Of a DNA stretch of 64,000 bases, positions 13,501 through 27,400 are shown piece by piece. Below the pieces are notes generated by a model that was not told where the DNA came from, did not search any database, and worked only from the letters and a program-made list of their open reading frames with translations. A program made the position numbers and the translations under genes. The stretch is from contig JAGQDJ010000068.1 in assembly GCA_022885665.1 (NCBI GenBank), positions 62,001-126,000 on the forward strand. Direction: 5' to 3'. How positions within the stretch are numbered: position 1 is the stretch's first letter; the number at the start of each line of letters is the position of its first letter. The stretch comes from Triops longicaudatus (taxonomy: Eukaryota; Arthropoda; Branchiopoda; Notostraca; Triopsidae).

Positions 13501-16500
13501 GAGGAGTCTGGAACGAAACGCAATAAACTCGTACAAGTTCCTCAGCACGTTATAGATTTTTTTCTTCCTTTTTTGGGGGGCTGCGGTAGACCCCTGGTGG
13601 TCAAACATGTGGTCAAGACAGACCAGACGACAGACGATGAATTGACTTGCTTCTTTTGTGTAGTAGAACTGCCAGTGGCGGTTTGGAGGGGTTACTGTAG
13701 CCCGAGGACAAATAAGCCCCCTTTTTGACTGTAGAAAGGGACTAGGAGAAAAAGTAGCCAAAAGTAGGGGACCTGTCGCCCAGTCACTCGGCAGACATTT
13801 GTTGCTCGCTTGATGGAGCATCGGGGATGGTGTCGCCACGTGTTGCGAATGTTGCCTTATGAGTCGACTTTTTCTTATCTTTTTCTAACGGAGAGGAAGA
13901 GGACAACCCATTTTTTCCTGTATTCTATAACAGAGCATGAAACTGCGAAAAAGGCAAGCGATAAGGGGACACTGACTCGTCGTTACGGAAAGAAGGAGTT
14001 ATTATTTTGTGTCTTTTGTGTGTTTTTGATCTAAGCAGTAATGTGCGATGAAAAGGACCATGCTGAAAAGAACACGACAGACGAGTTACCCCAGGCGGCT
14101 TTGACTGGCATCTGCGACTTAAGTCAGCCGGAGCGGATTTTAATATGAGAAGATGAGCGGGCCTGTTTTACTTGATTAAAAAAAATGTGTCACCTTTCAG
14201 TCTATTGCGTATAGAAAACAAGGCAGGGAAATACGGCCTAATTAAAAAGGGTTTTAATTACTGAACTACAATAGCATCGTAACACAAAAACTGAGGAAAT
14301 ATATACAACGTAAAATCTACACTTTCATAACATCTTCGAATGCATACAACGGAGATATCTACAAAATTCGTTGTAATCATAGCTACATTCCTGCTATAGT
14401 TAAAGGCGTCTGCTCGTAATTCTGATGAACAAAGACTATACGGAAAAATACGTCTTACACTCTAAAACAAAAAAGCTTAGTTTTACTGTACAATAAAATT
14501 CCTATAACTATGAATTTCATAAGCACCGCACCCCATGCCCCTACGCAGTAACAGCCACTAACGTTTTTACGAATAGTTTACTAGCATGAAATAATGAAAG
14601 CCTATTATGTAACCCCGAAGATTACAAAACATACTAAAAATTCTGCCACAATGAAGGTAGCGGGTTACTTGTGGCACGCTTAATTTGGTGGTAATATTAC
14701 ATATGGTATTTCTTTCTTGTTACTTGAGATCAGCCTTGTGCTACGCTTGTTGCCCTTTTTATCTCATACAATGCGATTTAAAAAATTGTAGGGCTTAACG
14801 TAGCTTTGCATGTAGTTAAGCATAGTGAAATGTAAATTTAACCTCACTACGTAGAAATATCATGTTGAAACGAATACGTATAAACGTGAAGTTAAAAAAC
14901 CTATAGGAATTATTGTACTTTAAAGTGTTGCTCGTACTCAGGAATATCATATTTTGTAGTTTGTTTGCTTGGACAAACTCGCCTAGGATAAGTGACTTGC
15001 ATGAATGAAGTGCTTTTACATTGAGCTTGAACGGGCTAGGGACGACGATCTTGCTCGAGGCGAGGTATTTGACTTTCTATACATTACTGCGAATGTGTTT
15101 CCAGGATGTTGAATCGGTCGTCTACGGGTCGTGTAGCTTCAACTCTCATTGAGCGCGTTCAACTGATCCAATTTCAAGCTACAGAACAGACTTTTTCTCT
15201 TGATAGCTGTGCTAACTATTGAAGCTCTACTTCTTTACAGTCTCTCTTTAACTGATCTTACTTTTCTGGAGATTCTCTCCCTAGAATCCCATTAATGGCC
15301 TATTCTAGAAACCTTATAAACTCCCTAATTCTCAAGGGTAATATAAAAGTTGGCTTATAAAATGAAAAAAAAAAAAACTATGACAAGCCCGCGTCAGAAA
15401 TACATTTGATGAAAATTTAATAAAACATGTGCGTAAATGTTTAGAAATCATTGCTGTTACGAGTAAGTATTTTTAATCTAACCTAGAACTCATAACAATT
15501 ATGCAATGAATATATAATTGAAATAGCAAAAAAATCCATATACATAGTATAGACGGTGAGAAGATCCGTGATTCAGTAAAAATATTCCCTAGTAGATCAG
15601 CCGACGTTATCATAATGCCCTACGCCTACCTTATAAACAGATAAGCTCCTGATGCTAGAACTTCTCTTTTTCTCCATTTTCCCGCAATTCTGAACATCAT
15701 AAATAGGAGCAGGGGAAAAGATAGTGAGCTTCCCACTTTCCCGAAGTTTCCAAAGCTAGTTCTCACTTTCCCTTGGAAGACTTTTTAATAGTCCCTCTTA
15801 TTCCAGACGAGGCAATACTTCTGCGAAGTCGGTTTTAAAAAGTAACTTTAACAAAGACGTAATGTACTTTTAATGCCGTCCATGAATCTTCCGCGCTCCT
15901 TTTTAGCCAAGCGAGAAGGTAACATTCGCTTAAGCTTCCTCTTCCCCCCAAAATCCACGATGATAGCCACATTATCTGAAGGCTTCAATTTTATGGCAGC
16001 ATTTTTGGAAAATAAGCTGGTCAGTAAAATAAAAAAGAACCAACTGGGCAACTTTCGTCTCACAGCTTCTTCTAACCCACTATTTTTTTTGCATATATTC
16101 CTTCGCGTTTTACAACTGTAGCCCAAGTACTGCTGCTCATTTCAAAACCCCTCCCTCTCTTCACTCCCCATGCCGAATTGCTTCCCCCAGAAATACTGGC
16201 CCGAATGCTTGAGGGATATTTCCTTACCATATCTTTACGGCTTCTCACAATACCCCAAACGTTTTAATTTCCTTCCCGTTAGCTTTTCAGCTGGGGAACG
16301 GGAGATCAAAAGGGATTTCTTGCTCCTCCCCCCCACCACGCCCCCTCTTCCTCCCTCACTCGCTAAGAAGCTCCGAAGGAAAAGTGCAACACTTCCTCAA
16401 GCGGCATTTACCGATAGACCCAGTTAAGCTGAGAAAATCTGCCCCTCGAGGGCCCAAGTAAGGGGTTAAAAATATCTCTGGCGTTTGTGGCCAGGTTATA

Positions 16501-19500
16501 AAGGAATTTGGATGCCCCAATTTAACCGAGATGACACCCTGTTACCCCGAAGAAAAGTCAAGACTAGCCTCATGTGGTGCCACTACAATCCGAAAAGGCG
16601 AGCTTTCCTATGCAAATCAAGCTTGATGGGCCTGCCTGGTAAGGAGATTGGGCTTCTGTAACCAGCTCAGCATCCTTTTGAGCCTAGGAGATATAAAACT
16701 GTTTCGTCCCTTACCAAAAGCCACCAAATGTTTTATTCCTGCTTTTGGGTCCATTTTTTCCTATCCAAACGAGCCAGTGTCCGTTTTTGAAAAGGCGATA
16801 CCGGCCAAGAGCCCACGTGACATGCTCAACAATCAATCCAAGTTTCATTCGCGTTTTAAGTCGAACATTTCCTTATACCCGGCGTTTTCAACATAGGCTT
16901 GGCGTTTTGTAGGAAAACTGATACGGGGAAAAAGCTGTTGGATCTATTTTTTATATTTTTTTGTTTAGACGTGGCCTTTTTGGCGTCCGGAAAGCGACTC
17001 ATTTTCTCCAGGGAAATCGTGATCCTAGCACGGATATAAAAAGGGACGCAAAACACTGTACTGTCAGGGGCTGGCTGGGTGTTTGTTGGATCGCCTTTAT
17101 GGAAATGACTCCGGTAAACTCTAGCTAAAAAGTCTACCCCACCCACCTCCCTTACTCGCCTTACCCTGCAGTGAAAGCATTTTACGCTGAAGGGTTTATA
17201 AGGGGGATTTTAAGGTTTTTACGACTAATCGTTCACGCCTCCCTTCTTTATTGTTACCTCCCCGTCGCTTTGGCAAGTACGTTTGCATCCGGGAGAAGAA
17301 AAAGCTAAAAATCATTCCTTTCGGAGCTATAAAGGCGTATTTAGGGAAATACTAAGTCGGAATACGCGAACAGGTACGGTACGTAGCTAGTACTTGGGAG
17401 TATACAATGACCTCGAGAGGCGTCCATTCTGAAAATGAGGCAAATCGGATGCTCTGCTGCAAAGCTGCTTAGAATAGTCGTGGCAAGTTTTCTGACGCTC
17501 GTGCGCTTTGTGAGCGTGCCTTCTCAGGTTTCAAACCCTCTCAAGACTTTCTTTTTCTATAGAACAGGTTGTCTTACTTACATCCCCTTAGGAGCATGCT
17601 TCCTTGTGATGCTATTAGGAAAAAAAGAAATAAGAACAAATGAATGCCGTGGTGAATAAAAAAATATAGAAAATAAGAGCATATCTTCTTACAGAACGAA
17701 CTGTAATGTCAGCTGTTGTTCTCAGATCTTCCGCGGAACACCTCTTGAGAAGTGGAGTTCTGTTGTGTCAACACCCGACAGCACTTCGGTGGTACCTGAG
17801 AAATAACTCAATAACAGGACCGGGAGTATTGTTGTTACTTCAAAGTCAAAATTTCGTATTCTGTATACACTCACCACACTTGACAAAGGAAATAAAAAGG
17901 GATCCCCGAGGTGGTTGTCTTCCGACGTTCTGAAACGAAGCCAACGTTTCCGTGGACCAAAAGGCGTTGTTCTTCGGTCTTTTATTTTATGGCCGCAACT
18001 CAAGCTATCGACACATTGATTTTTCAGACATCGCTTATGTGTCTAAAAAAATATTCCACTGGTTTGACTTTGCCACATCGTAAACTTGGGCTTTATTTGG
18101 GTTCCATGGGAAGACGTACGTGTGTAACATAGACGTTATTAACCGTGGGCGGTGAGGAGGCGACGCCTCGTCATGTACGAGACAGTTTAATGCTTTTTGT
18201 CCCGAGTGTCAGGCACTTTCTATAAGAAAAAATGAAATCAGGGTTATCATTTTCCTATATCCAGTCCATGCTTCGTATCCCCGCATTGTTGTTAACTAGT
18301 GGCAAAAAACATTCATGCACTACTGAATCAACGAAAGCAAAATCATTAAAACTTTTTTTCAGCACAGTTTCATGGCCAAAGCTTGTATTGGATCCTGCTG
18401 CTTAGAGCTTTTTGCAAACCCAGTGACGAGTAAGTAATATTGCTGTCATAAGCGAAAGTAGAAGGGAGCGGAAAACTATGCCTCACTATAATAATTCAAA
18501 TTTCTGGTGAGTGTCTTTTTTTATCTATTGCTGGCTTTTATGCTGCGTAGTTTTGGACATTAAAAATACATTAAATATCTAGATTCATGTTGTGTTGATA
18601 CATATATGTTCATTTGCAGTATAAAACAGGGTTTTGAACAATACACTAACTTTTCAAGACCACTTTATGCCAACCTCTCTCTTGGGAATTCAACGTGGAA
18701 ATGACGCGAAAAATTTCAAAAATGATTTCACGAAAAACTGATAGACATCTTTAGATATTTTTTCGACAGTAAGATTTCGATCGGTTAGAGAGTCTTTACC
18801 AAGTTCATAAAATTCATCAAAACGGTTCTAAGAATATGAAAAGATATTCTCACCGAAAATTATATTTATTAAAATCTTACGGCGCGGAAAAAGCAAACTT
18901 TTTTTCCCTTATTTGGAAAGTTGCAAAATTGTGTCGAATCAAATAGCTAACATAATATCAAAAGCTAACTACAGTTAGATAATTTTATACAATATATAAA
19001 TCTCATATAATATATAAATGTACAGTATTTTCCCAAAAAATGACCCCAACAAAGAGTCCTATGCTAACGGGGCGGCAATGTGTTAAAAAGCTGACGCTGC
19101 GAAACATCAGCGTTTCACGGTGGCACAGGTGAGCTGTTGGGGTCGACTTTTTTCGGAAAGTACTGTACATACAGGAAACACTCGACAGAAAAAAATTACT
19201 CACTGTGAAATTTAGCCCATCGAGAATACGGAACACATTTCCCACACATGCATAAAATAATTCGATTTGAGCGTTTCCTTTACGCTTTACTTTCTCTTAC
19301 CTAAATAGCCACGTGTACGGAGGATTTACTGTACTGTAAAGCACTAATACACAGTACATTCACCTACTCAATCTTTCACCAGGTCTTACCCTTTTTGTCC
19401 TCAAAATTACCCACGTTATTTTGCGTTTGCACACGTATACGCACACAGCTTGCTGTACTTTAAGCAAAGGTTGGATTATTTACTTCTGCACGCATTAGTT

Positions 19501-21112
19501 CTTGTTTGACATCACAGAAGCCTTTCTCACCAGGATTGGTTCTACCTGAGTCGTTCGATGAACTTACATCGGGAAGCGTTCGTACAATCGTTTACCCGGG
19601 AAATACTGGGTACCCGGACAAGGGTACTTATTACTCGACTTAGTATTGCTTATCGCTGTGCCCATTTAGACATAAAGGTTTATTTTCTTACAACATTTTT
19701 TAGAAGTAGCGGAATGATTCCTTATTTATTATATTAATTTAATATTATTACTATTATATATTGTTTGTTTACCTATCCGTTTATTTCTTTATTGCCTTTT
19801 TGTCTACTTACTTAAAACGATACGAAAGAACGGCACTACTGCGTAACCGCAAGAAAATCTCTACAACAATAAAACAGGAAGAGTACCGCGTCATCTTGAC
19901 AGGTTCTCCTTCACCGAGCACCTTGTGACTTCGCACCGTTACATTCCTGCCGTTTCCACCTTGAAGAGCTAGCTAATAGTTCTACGGAGGGCAACTAAAC
20001 TGACTTCAGAGCCCCAAGGTGCGTCAGCAATCCCGATACGTCATTCGTTAGCTGTCACCGTGTAACTTCCCACAGGTTGAGGGCGCGCATTTGATTTAGA
20101 AGTCTGCTAGACATTCAACGGTTCTGGCCTGATCGACGTTCATGAAAACGGCCATCGCATGAAAAAAAGTAACTCAAAAAATGAAAAGAGAACCTTCAAT
20201 TGCCTCTCTTGAATTCCTCTCGATGGGTTTCTCAGCTCCTCCAAAAATTGAGACGTGGCTAGCGCAGGCGTGTAAAGCTATTGTGTACCGGTGTATCAAA
20301 GAAGTAAAAGCATCTGTCTCTCAGAGCACCGGAAACGATCTTCAGTTGCATAGTTGACGCGGAATAAAACGCTGTCTCACGCTCCGTTCGCCGTCGCAGC
20401 TGTGCGGCATTGGATCATCCTGCCCAACATCTTAAACGAAAACAGGATAAAGAACACTCCAGCTACATCAAAGCAAACAAATTCCAGTACCGGACTCTGT
20501 GTCTGTCTCTACAAGTGTCTGTCCCCTTTCTTTCAAAAACTCGCCTCAAAAACTTTTCGAGAATCATTTTGCTCCTACTTTCGTTACCACTTCTTAACAA
20601 CGATTTTTTAGTGATTCTAGTGATTTTCCAACACAGCTCGTGGACTACAGGGCGCTAGCTGATTACGAGCAATAATAATCGTCTCCAAGACGAGTCACAA
20701 AACATTGATCCTATTCCGGGACATCTAACTTCCCCTTTACTCCCAACAGCACAAACTAGATCTTCGGATCATGCTCATGAGTTTAAACTCAATTCTAAGT
20801 CTTCATCCTTCGAAAAAGTGAATTCTTGTATGACTACTGACTCGGTCAGTTTTGCCGGTAGTCATAGTGCGGAGTGCAGAAATGAAGTCTGAGTTGTTTC
20901 CAAGCCGCAGTTGGCTTCTTTTCCCATTGGCTCATAGGTTAACCGTGTGACGAATCAAAAAACAGTGGTTATCTCCAATCTCTTACAAGGTTCTGAGCCC
21001 CAAAAGGTGATTTTCCCTCGGATCTCACTAACTGGATCGTGTAATTGTGCTTTGGTGACGGGCCGGACGCAAAAAAGCCGAGAGAGAAAAAAACAAAATA
21101 TAAGCGCATAAC

Positions 21113-21373
21113 ATGACCGTCAAGTTTTGGACCATTTTCTGGGTTACAGTTGCCAAGCCCATGGCTTTGTTGTGGCTTATGGGCTTTACTGACGGTAAGG
21201 TTAATGGGAAATGGGGAATTAAAAGTCTATGAAAGAAATAAGAGAATCCGCAACAAGCCTGGGAGTCAAGCCGAAGCCTTGCTTTATCAAGCCCTTCTTT
21301 TTGTGTGTGAGTCTGTGGGGAAAGGTGGGCGAGAAATCTTGGCCATTTTTTCAAAAAGAACGTTTGGGGACGA

Positions 21374-21410
<37 letters not shown>

Positions 21411-24400
21411 AGGGGGGAATGGAGTTTTCCTGGCTAGGATTTTGCTCCCTATTATGACTTGGACATACACTGTAACACAAAAATAACAACCTAACATAGC
21501 AAACATAATCATATAGCTTAGGTTACCAACTTTTTTACTCAATCTTGTTTTGGGAATCTGGGCATACTTTTAGATAAAGATCCTCGAGATTTATGAGTTT
21601 TTGTGCGAACTAACATAGCAAACCCAGCTTTACACACACAAACAAGGGAAAGTTAAAAAAGGTTTCGACAACTTCGTGTTACAATCGATACATTTACACA
21701 CTTCTTCCCCTTCTTTGGTGGGAATGGGGGTTATGGGGGGTATTTGTTGCGGGTTGAGATCTTCTATGTTTTGTTCTATGGAAGAAGAGACCCATTTGGC
21801 TATTTGATGGTTGTATTCTTTTTCTCTCGCACTTTCGGCGTGAAAAAAAGGCGGAGCGGCGTTAAGGATCATGAATATTCACGTGCCCCATGCGGCGCTG
21901 GTCGGAAGTAACGTCATTCTGGGCTGTGAAGTTGACGTGGATCATAAAAGCTTATACGCCATTCGTTGGTACAAAGGTGGCCGAGAGTTTTTCCGATATT
22001 TACCCAAGGAAAATCCTGCCATTCGAACCTTCCCTATCGCTGGCATTGACGTTGACGTAAGTTTTGTTTAGTATCACCCCTCCTCTTTTCTTCGCCTGGT
22101 GTTACCCGGGGTCAATGGGCAGAAAGTGGACTTTTGGGGTCATTTATGGCGACATACAAAAGGATAGAGAAGCAGATGGGTGAGGTTACTCGTCAGCAGG
22201 ATCAAAGACCCTTTGCCAATCATCAAGCCCCATACACCCTTTCTCGTCCACCCATAAAAATTGACGGGACTCACACCAATTTGTGATTGGCTTTTAGGTA
22301 ACGCAGTCTGACGCCAGGCAGGTGGCACTCAAACACGTCTCGCTGGCCAGTACCGGCTCTTATCGCTGCGAAGTATCAGGTGCGTACATGAGGGTGCCTA
22401 CAACAAGAGTTTGCTTGAATATAGCTTCATAAAGTACAGCATTATGAAAGTAAAAGAACATCAAATCGTAGTTTATGTGAACATTAAATAGCAGACGAAG
22501 TAAACATTTCCACTGTGATACTTTACTGAGCTTACGACTAAAGAATACGAAATACATAATACGAAAGTATAACAAATTTATGCAATTCGGATTGTATGGC
22601 GCTGTGATATAGAATACTGAACCGGATTTTACTGGTGCGCAGTAACAAGGTCTCGCTTTAAACAGCTTTAACTTCTTTAAGATTTTGTTGAACAAATTGC
22701 CGTGTCCGATGACCTTTCTGAGAAAGTGAAGTACATAATACTCGAACACAACGTTACAAAAATTCTTCACAAGTTGACTAAAATCAGGATAAAAAAATAA
22801 TTTTGGAATCTTTTCGAACTCTTAGAACCTTATCCTTTTATGCATCCTGGATCCGTGTGTTATTTACTACGTTTAAAGCTATTTCGTAATTTTCTGAATT
22901 CCGCGGTTTTCCATTTATCCAGCGTAAGATTTGATCCCGTGAGGACCGAATTCGAGTGATTTTACCGCATAGGGAACTATAAACTACCCTATGGTTGTTA
23001 TATATTTCGACATAACAATTCTAAAGTAAGCTATTTATTAGTAGAGCTTGGCTAGTGACGCGAAGATTTTCTTCGAAAACCAAATATTCGTCCGTTGTCT
23101 AGCCAACCATTCCAAGATAACGATATGGCTTACCTTCGACTTCTTTTCCTTTAGATGTTGTTCTTTCTGCTCTTTTGCTTTCTGAGAAGTCACAGAAAGA
23201 GAAAAAAAGCTATTAACTTGGAGTTGCTAGCTAACATAAAGTCGTTATGATTACAAATTAAGTTTTCAACGCACGTACCCAGGAAAATGTGAATATGTCA
23301 ACTACAACTTCCTATTTCTGTTGAACAGGAGAAGCTCCCAGTTTCATCACGGACACACGGGAAGCTACCTTGAACATATACCGTAAGTGTCTATACTACC
23401 AAACATATTCCTTAAAAACTTATTTTCAGTTTTCGCTCTGGGGATACGCGCATGGGAAAAACGACAAACAAAGTTTACTTCTGCCCCACATGCACTTGCA
23501 CAGTTTAGCCTCTCTTTTGAAGTTTTACTTCCGAAAAAAAGTACATTTAGAACGAAGTTAGCGGCAGAGCCGAATTATGACCTGCGGTCTTGAATGCTTT
23601 TTTTAGTTCTAAACAGAAATACAGGACGACACTACCCTCTCTGCTTGACGTCCGCTACTGAAGGGACAAGGGCAACAGGTTTGGAAGGGGTCTGCGGGAC
23701 TGAAAATCTCTCAGTTAAGGGTTCGAAACCACTTAACATGCGTTTCTGTCTGGCGATCCCCTTTCACCAGTTGGACAGTTTCACTACTCGTATTTCATCC
23801 TGTCAGCAACGTCTCTTATTCGTCCAATTTCCATATTGAAATCCAGAATGTTTAATACCTCTGTTCACACGCGGTGTGATTGACTCTTGATAGCTTTACC
23901 TAGGGATATTAGGGCACTCAGAAATGTCAACAACGATTTGTATCAGTCTTTGAGTTCAAGTTATGCAACCGTTTTACCTTCGTCCAGCAGAAGCTGTAGA
24001 ACTTACAGGACAACTTTGCAGGAACTAAACTTTGCTTACCTAAAGCAGAGTGCAATGTGAACACTTTCGTCTGATACACAAAAGGCAAACTCAGGTTTTG
24101 TCGGAGGTTAGTCAGATACAGAAGGTAATACATGAGCTGCGGTCAGAAGTACTTCGACGAACGACTTCTGAATCCTAGATTTCAAATAATATGTTACATA
24201 ATAAATGAACAGAATTTAAACGAGACTTACAAGACCAACTTTTTTCATAGTATTTTGACGCCAACAACAGCAAAGAATTTCTGGGCCGGTACAGCGTTGC
24301 CAAATGGGACAAATGCAGCTTGTGCCCCAAAGCGTGTCTGTCCAAATCCTACTGCATCGCTCATGATGTTTTTTTTTTTCACTGTGTAGAATTACCCGTG

Positions 24401-27400
24401 ACTAAGTTTTGAACAAACTTATCATAATTTACTCTTTATTTGTGTAATATTATTTAGCAGAATTTGTGGATATCTGTAAAACAGAGAATTTACCAAATAA
24501 AGCCTCTTGCGGCGAAGGTAGGCTGAGTCTGCTATTCTAGGTACAGTCACCAGAAGATGTCGTTCGTTGAAATTACCTCGACCTTTATTTATGGTTTCCC
24601 TTTCTCTCAAAGTTGAATGGTTGTAAGGAGAATGGCGGATTTGTAGTTCCTGTAAACTCACCAGATGACATTACTGAATTTGGTGGTTTCTACGAGGATG
24701 AATAAAGTATTTTTCATGAAGAAGAGGGATGGGACACCTCGAACGTTGCACAATTCGTACAAAGTCGTATAGCTAATATATTGCAATCACTTTAACGCTA
24801 AAAAAACACAGATTCAGTAAATACAGCAAACTAAATACGGGCAACATGTGTGAAAAATAATGTAGGGTAACGTTAAAAATTGAATTAGTGGCTCGTTTTT
24901 TTACAGGAAACGGGTATTAATGTTTTCGATATCACGTTTACTATATTTACTGGAAAACCATAGAAAAAGAAACGATTTTATACATAGAACAATATATGTA
25001 TAGAACAAACAATTCATTCAAAGCTTACCCCACAAAGATTCGAAGTGATATTACAGGAGAAATTCAAAGTGACGCTTTGGTGAGGTATGAAATTTTTTTA
25101 TCGCAAATTTTACGTTGCAGAAATGGCAAAACGGAGCTTCACTCTAATGTATAACTCCAACGATTCAATCATTTTGCGCTATTCTACTATTTACATGTAC
25201 ATTATACCTGCAAGTTATCTTACGCATCTTTCAACTTTACCTGTTTTGTTTTCTAGAAAAATAAATCTTTTAGTTTCCTCATTACAAAACACGTAGACAC
25301 TTCGTCCAACTCCATAGTGAATTAAACATGACCCCAGTCCTGGGCAATTTGTACACATGAAAGAGTCTCTGGTTTTCATCGTCGTTTAGCCGTAGTTTTC
25401 GTTTTCTTGGTGCTGACAATATTGCCTTCAATAGCCAGATTTATATTGGATCAATTGAGTTAGTTTTCATACAAGAACTTTATGACCACACGAAATGAAC
25501 AGTTACAAACCGAAAACTGTCCGAATTGTCCTATACTTCGACTTATTTTTACTTCGAATGACTTTCTAATGAAAGAATGAAATTCTAAAGGCGATTTTTA
25601 CAGTATGTTAAGAAAAATCATCATTCTAGATGGCCCTAAATCCGCTTTGAAGTCCCATCTTACGAGTAGAAAACAGCTCACTATAACTTTGTTTATACAA
25701 ATAGCGTTCCTGTGTCAGAGGTGGAATAATCAGGTTATCTCCTTCGCAAGATAAAGATGCAGTTATAGAGCATCTCTAATTAGTGCATCATTTCGTTCAT
25801 TGTTCGCCGAAGGGTTAGGATGGCAATTGATTCCAATGGGTGACTGGAGAACACGGCAAGGGAGCGGAGGTACTTTCCTAGGAATTCAATAATTGTACAC
25901 TTTCCTGAGCAACACTATTTGCTAGGCGCTTTCACGCTCTCTCTCCTCGTTTATTATTCCTCCCTCTTCTCTTTGGCTGCCAAACAAGCAACTTGAACGC
26001 ACTGACGCCCTCTTCACAATTTACGTAAACTGAGCAAACATTCATATAACAGACAAGCGAGGGCGAAAACGCCACACACACTCTCTCCACCCTTTCTACT
26101 CATGATGCAGGCAAGGGGCAACTGGGGTACTACGCCCGTGTGATGAATATGACCTTTACACAGACGTTGTCTTTGCAGAAATTTCTTCCTCCCAGCATTT
26201 CTAAAACCCCTCGGCGTCCTTTAGTTTACAACACGAACTTTGCACCGAGTTATGCACAGTGCCCAGTTTCCAACGACCTTTTCAAGCAAGGAAGTAAAGA
26301 GAGCCCGACCAGTGGCTTTTCTTCGTTTAGAAAACGCTTTCCAAGTTCTGTAGAATAGGAAAATAAGTTGGCGATTTTGGTACCTAGGTCCAGGAGCATC
26401 TCACCTTTTCCCCAAGCCATGCCAAAAGAATTTTCGATCAATAGAAAACGGTACTCAAAGCAAGTAAGTTATTTAGCATTTGAGAGAGAAAGTTTCTTTA
26501 CAAAACTCGATTTCGACGGTTTGGAGCGCCTACTGTAAAAACCAACCTAACCAAGAGGCAGAGCCCCAGAAATAAAAAGAATGAGAGGCTGGTGCTATGC
26601 AACGAAATTCACCACCCTATTGTTCCCCATACGTAATGGCGGACTTTGGCACGGTAAACATGCCCTATTATGCAAATCCTCCCTAATTTACCTTTCACGA
26701 TTATGAAGCAATCTCAGCCTGTGTTCCTCCAATGCCAGTACCAGCGCTTGTTTCGTCGAGAAATTTAAGACACCGAGTTGTACGAAGTAGCGTCGTCAGA
26801 ACTTTCGTATCTGTGGATTCTCCCCCTTCCGTGTTTTTTTGTGGGGTTATTTTCCTGGAAACTTGAGTGCAAATATACACAAGACTTGCTCCCCGTAAAT
26901 CTACACAATATGCAAGCAAATCGCAGCCACCGCGGGTAAAAGCTTTGCAAAGAACTCCAAAGGAAGCCTCACTAAACAACAACGACTCTCCAAGTTTTTT
27001 TTTTTTTTTTACATATTTTTTTTATAAAAAGAAAACTGAGATATTTCGGCCTCTTTGATAGGCTAATAATGATACTGTTTAAGTCCGCAGAAAACGTTTC
27101 TGAAAAAGGTAGCATTTAAATTCACATTATTTATCTCTATGTCCGATTACCAATGCTGTCCGAAATAGTGCAATTATCGAAACATTCCGATGATAAGCTT
27201 TTCCAAAATGTCGGTGTTGGTCAGTACGTAGAGTTAATTAAATGAATATGTCAGGGGTTCGTTAACTTACTATATAAAATTACATTATATAGAAAATTAA
27301 GAATAGGAGAACAAGAATAGGGTCAATCTTATTTGTAATCAGTAGTGAATTGATTGGATCAGAATTGACCCATAGAAAATCCATTTGACGGCAATATTTT

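Larger units (their letters stand above)
1996..21112. other. About 19 kb without a recognisable gene (between DNAAF5 and beat)
   Basis: Open frames here are short (at most about 137 codons), lack splice-consistent extension and show no family I know. The region holds the TCTAATAC tandem repeat near 2.8 kb, an AT-rich patch at 6412-6480, the inverted-repeat pair at 6651-6817 and 10409-10575, a G-run near 7078 and C-rich pyrimidine tracts near 16.3 kb. It could carry 5' untranslated exons or regulatory DNA of the downstream beat gene, but nothing in the sequence proves this. Confidence 0.55.

Noticed and set aside
13315..13839. Overlapping 137- and 126-codon frames on opposite strands
   Set aside because: Both are open at once over the same DNA, with no family similarity; typical of a stop-poor stretch.
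23680..23740. tRNA-like segment with GGTTCGAAACC and a possible GAA anticodon loop
   Set aside because: The T-stem does not pair over five base pairs, and no D-arm or acceptor stem could be drawn.
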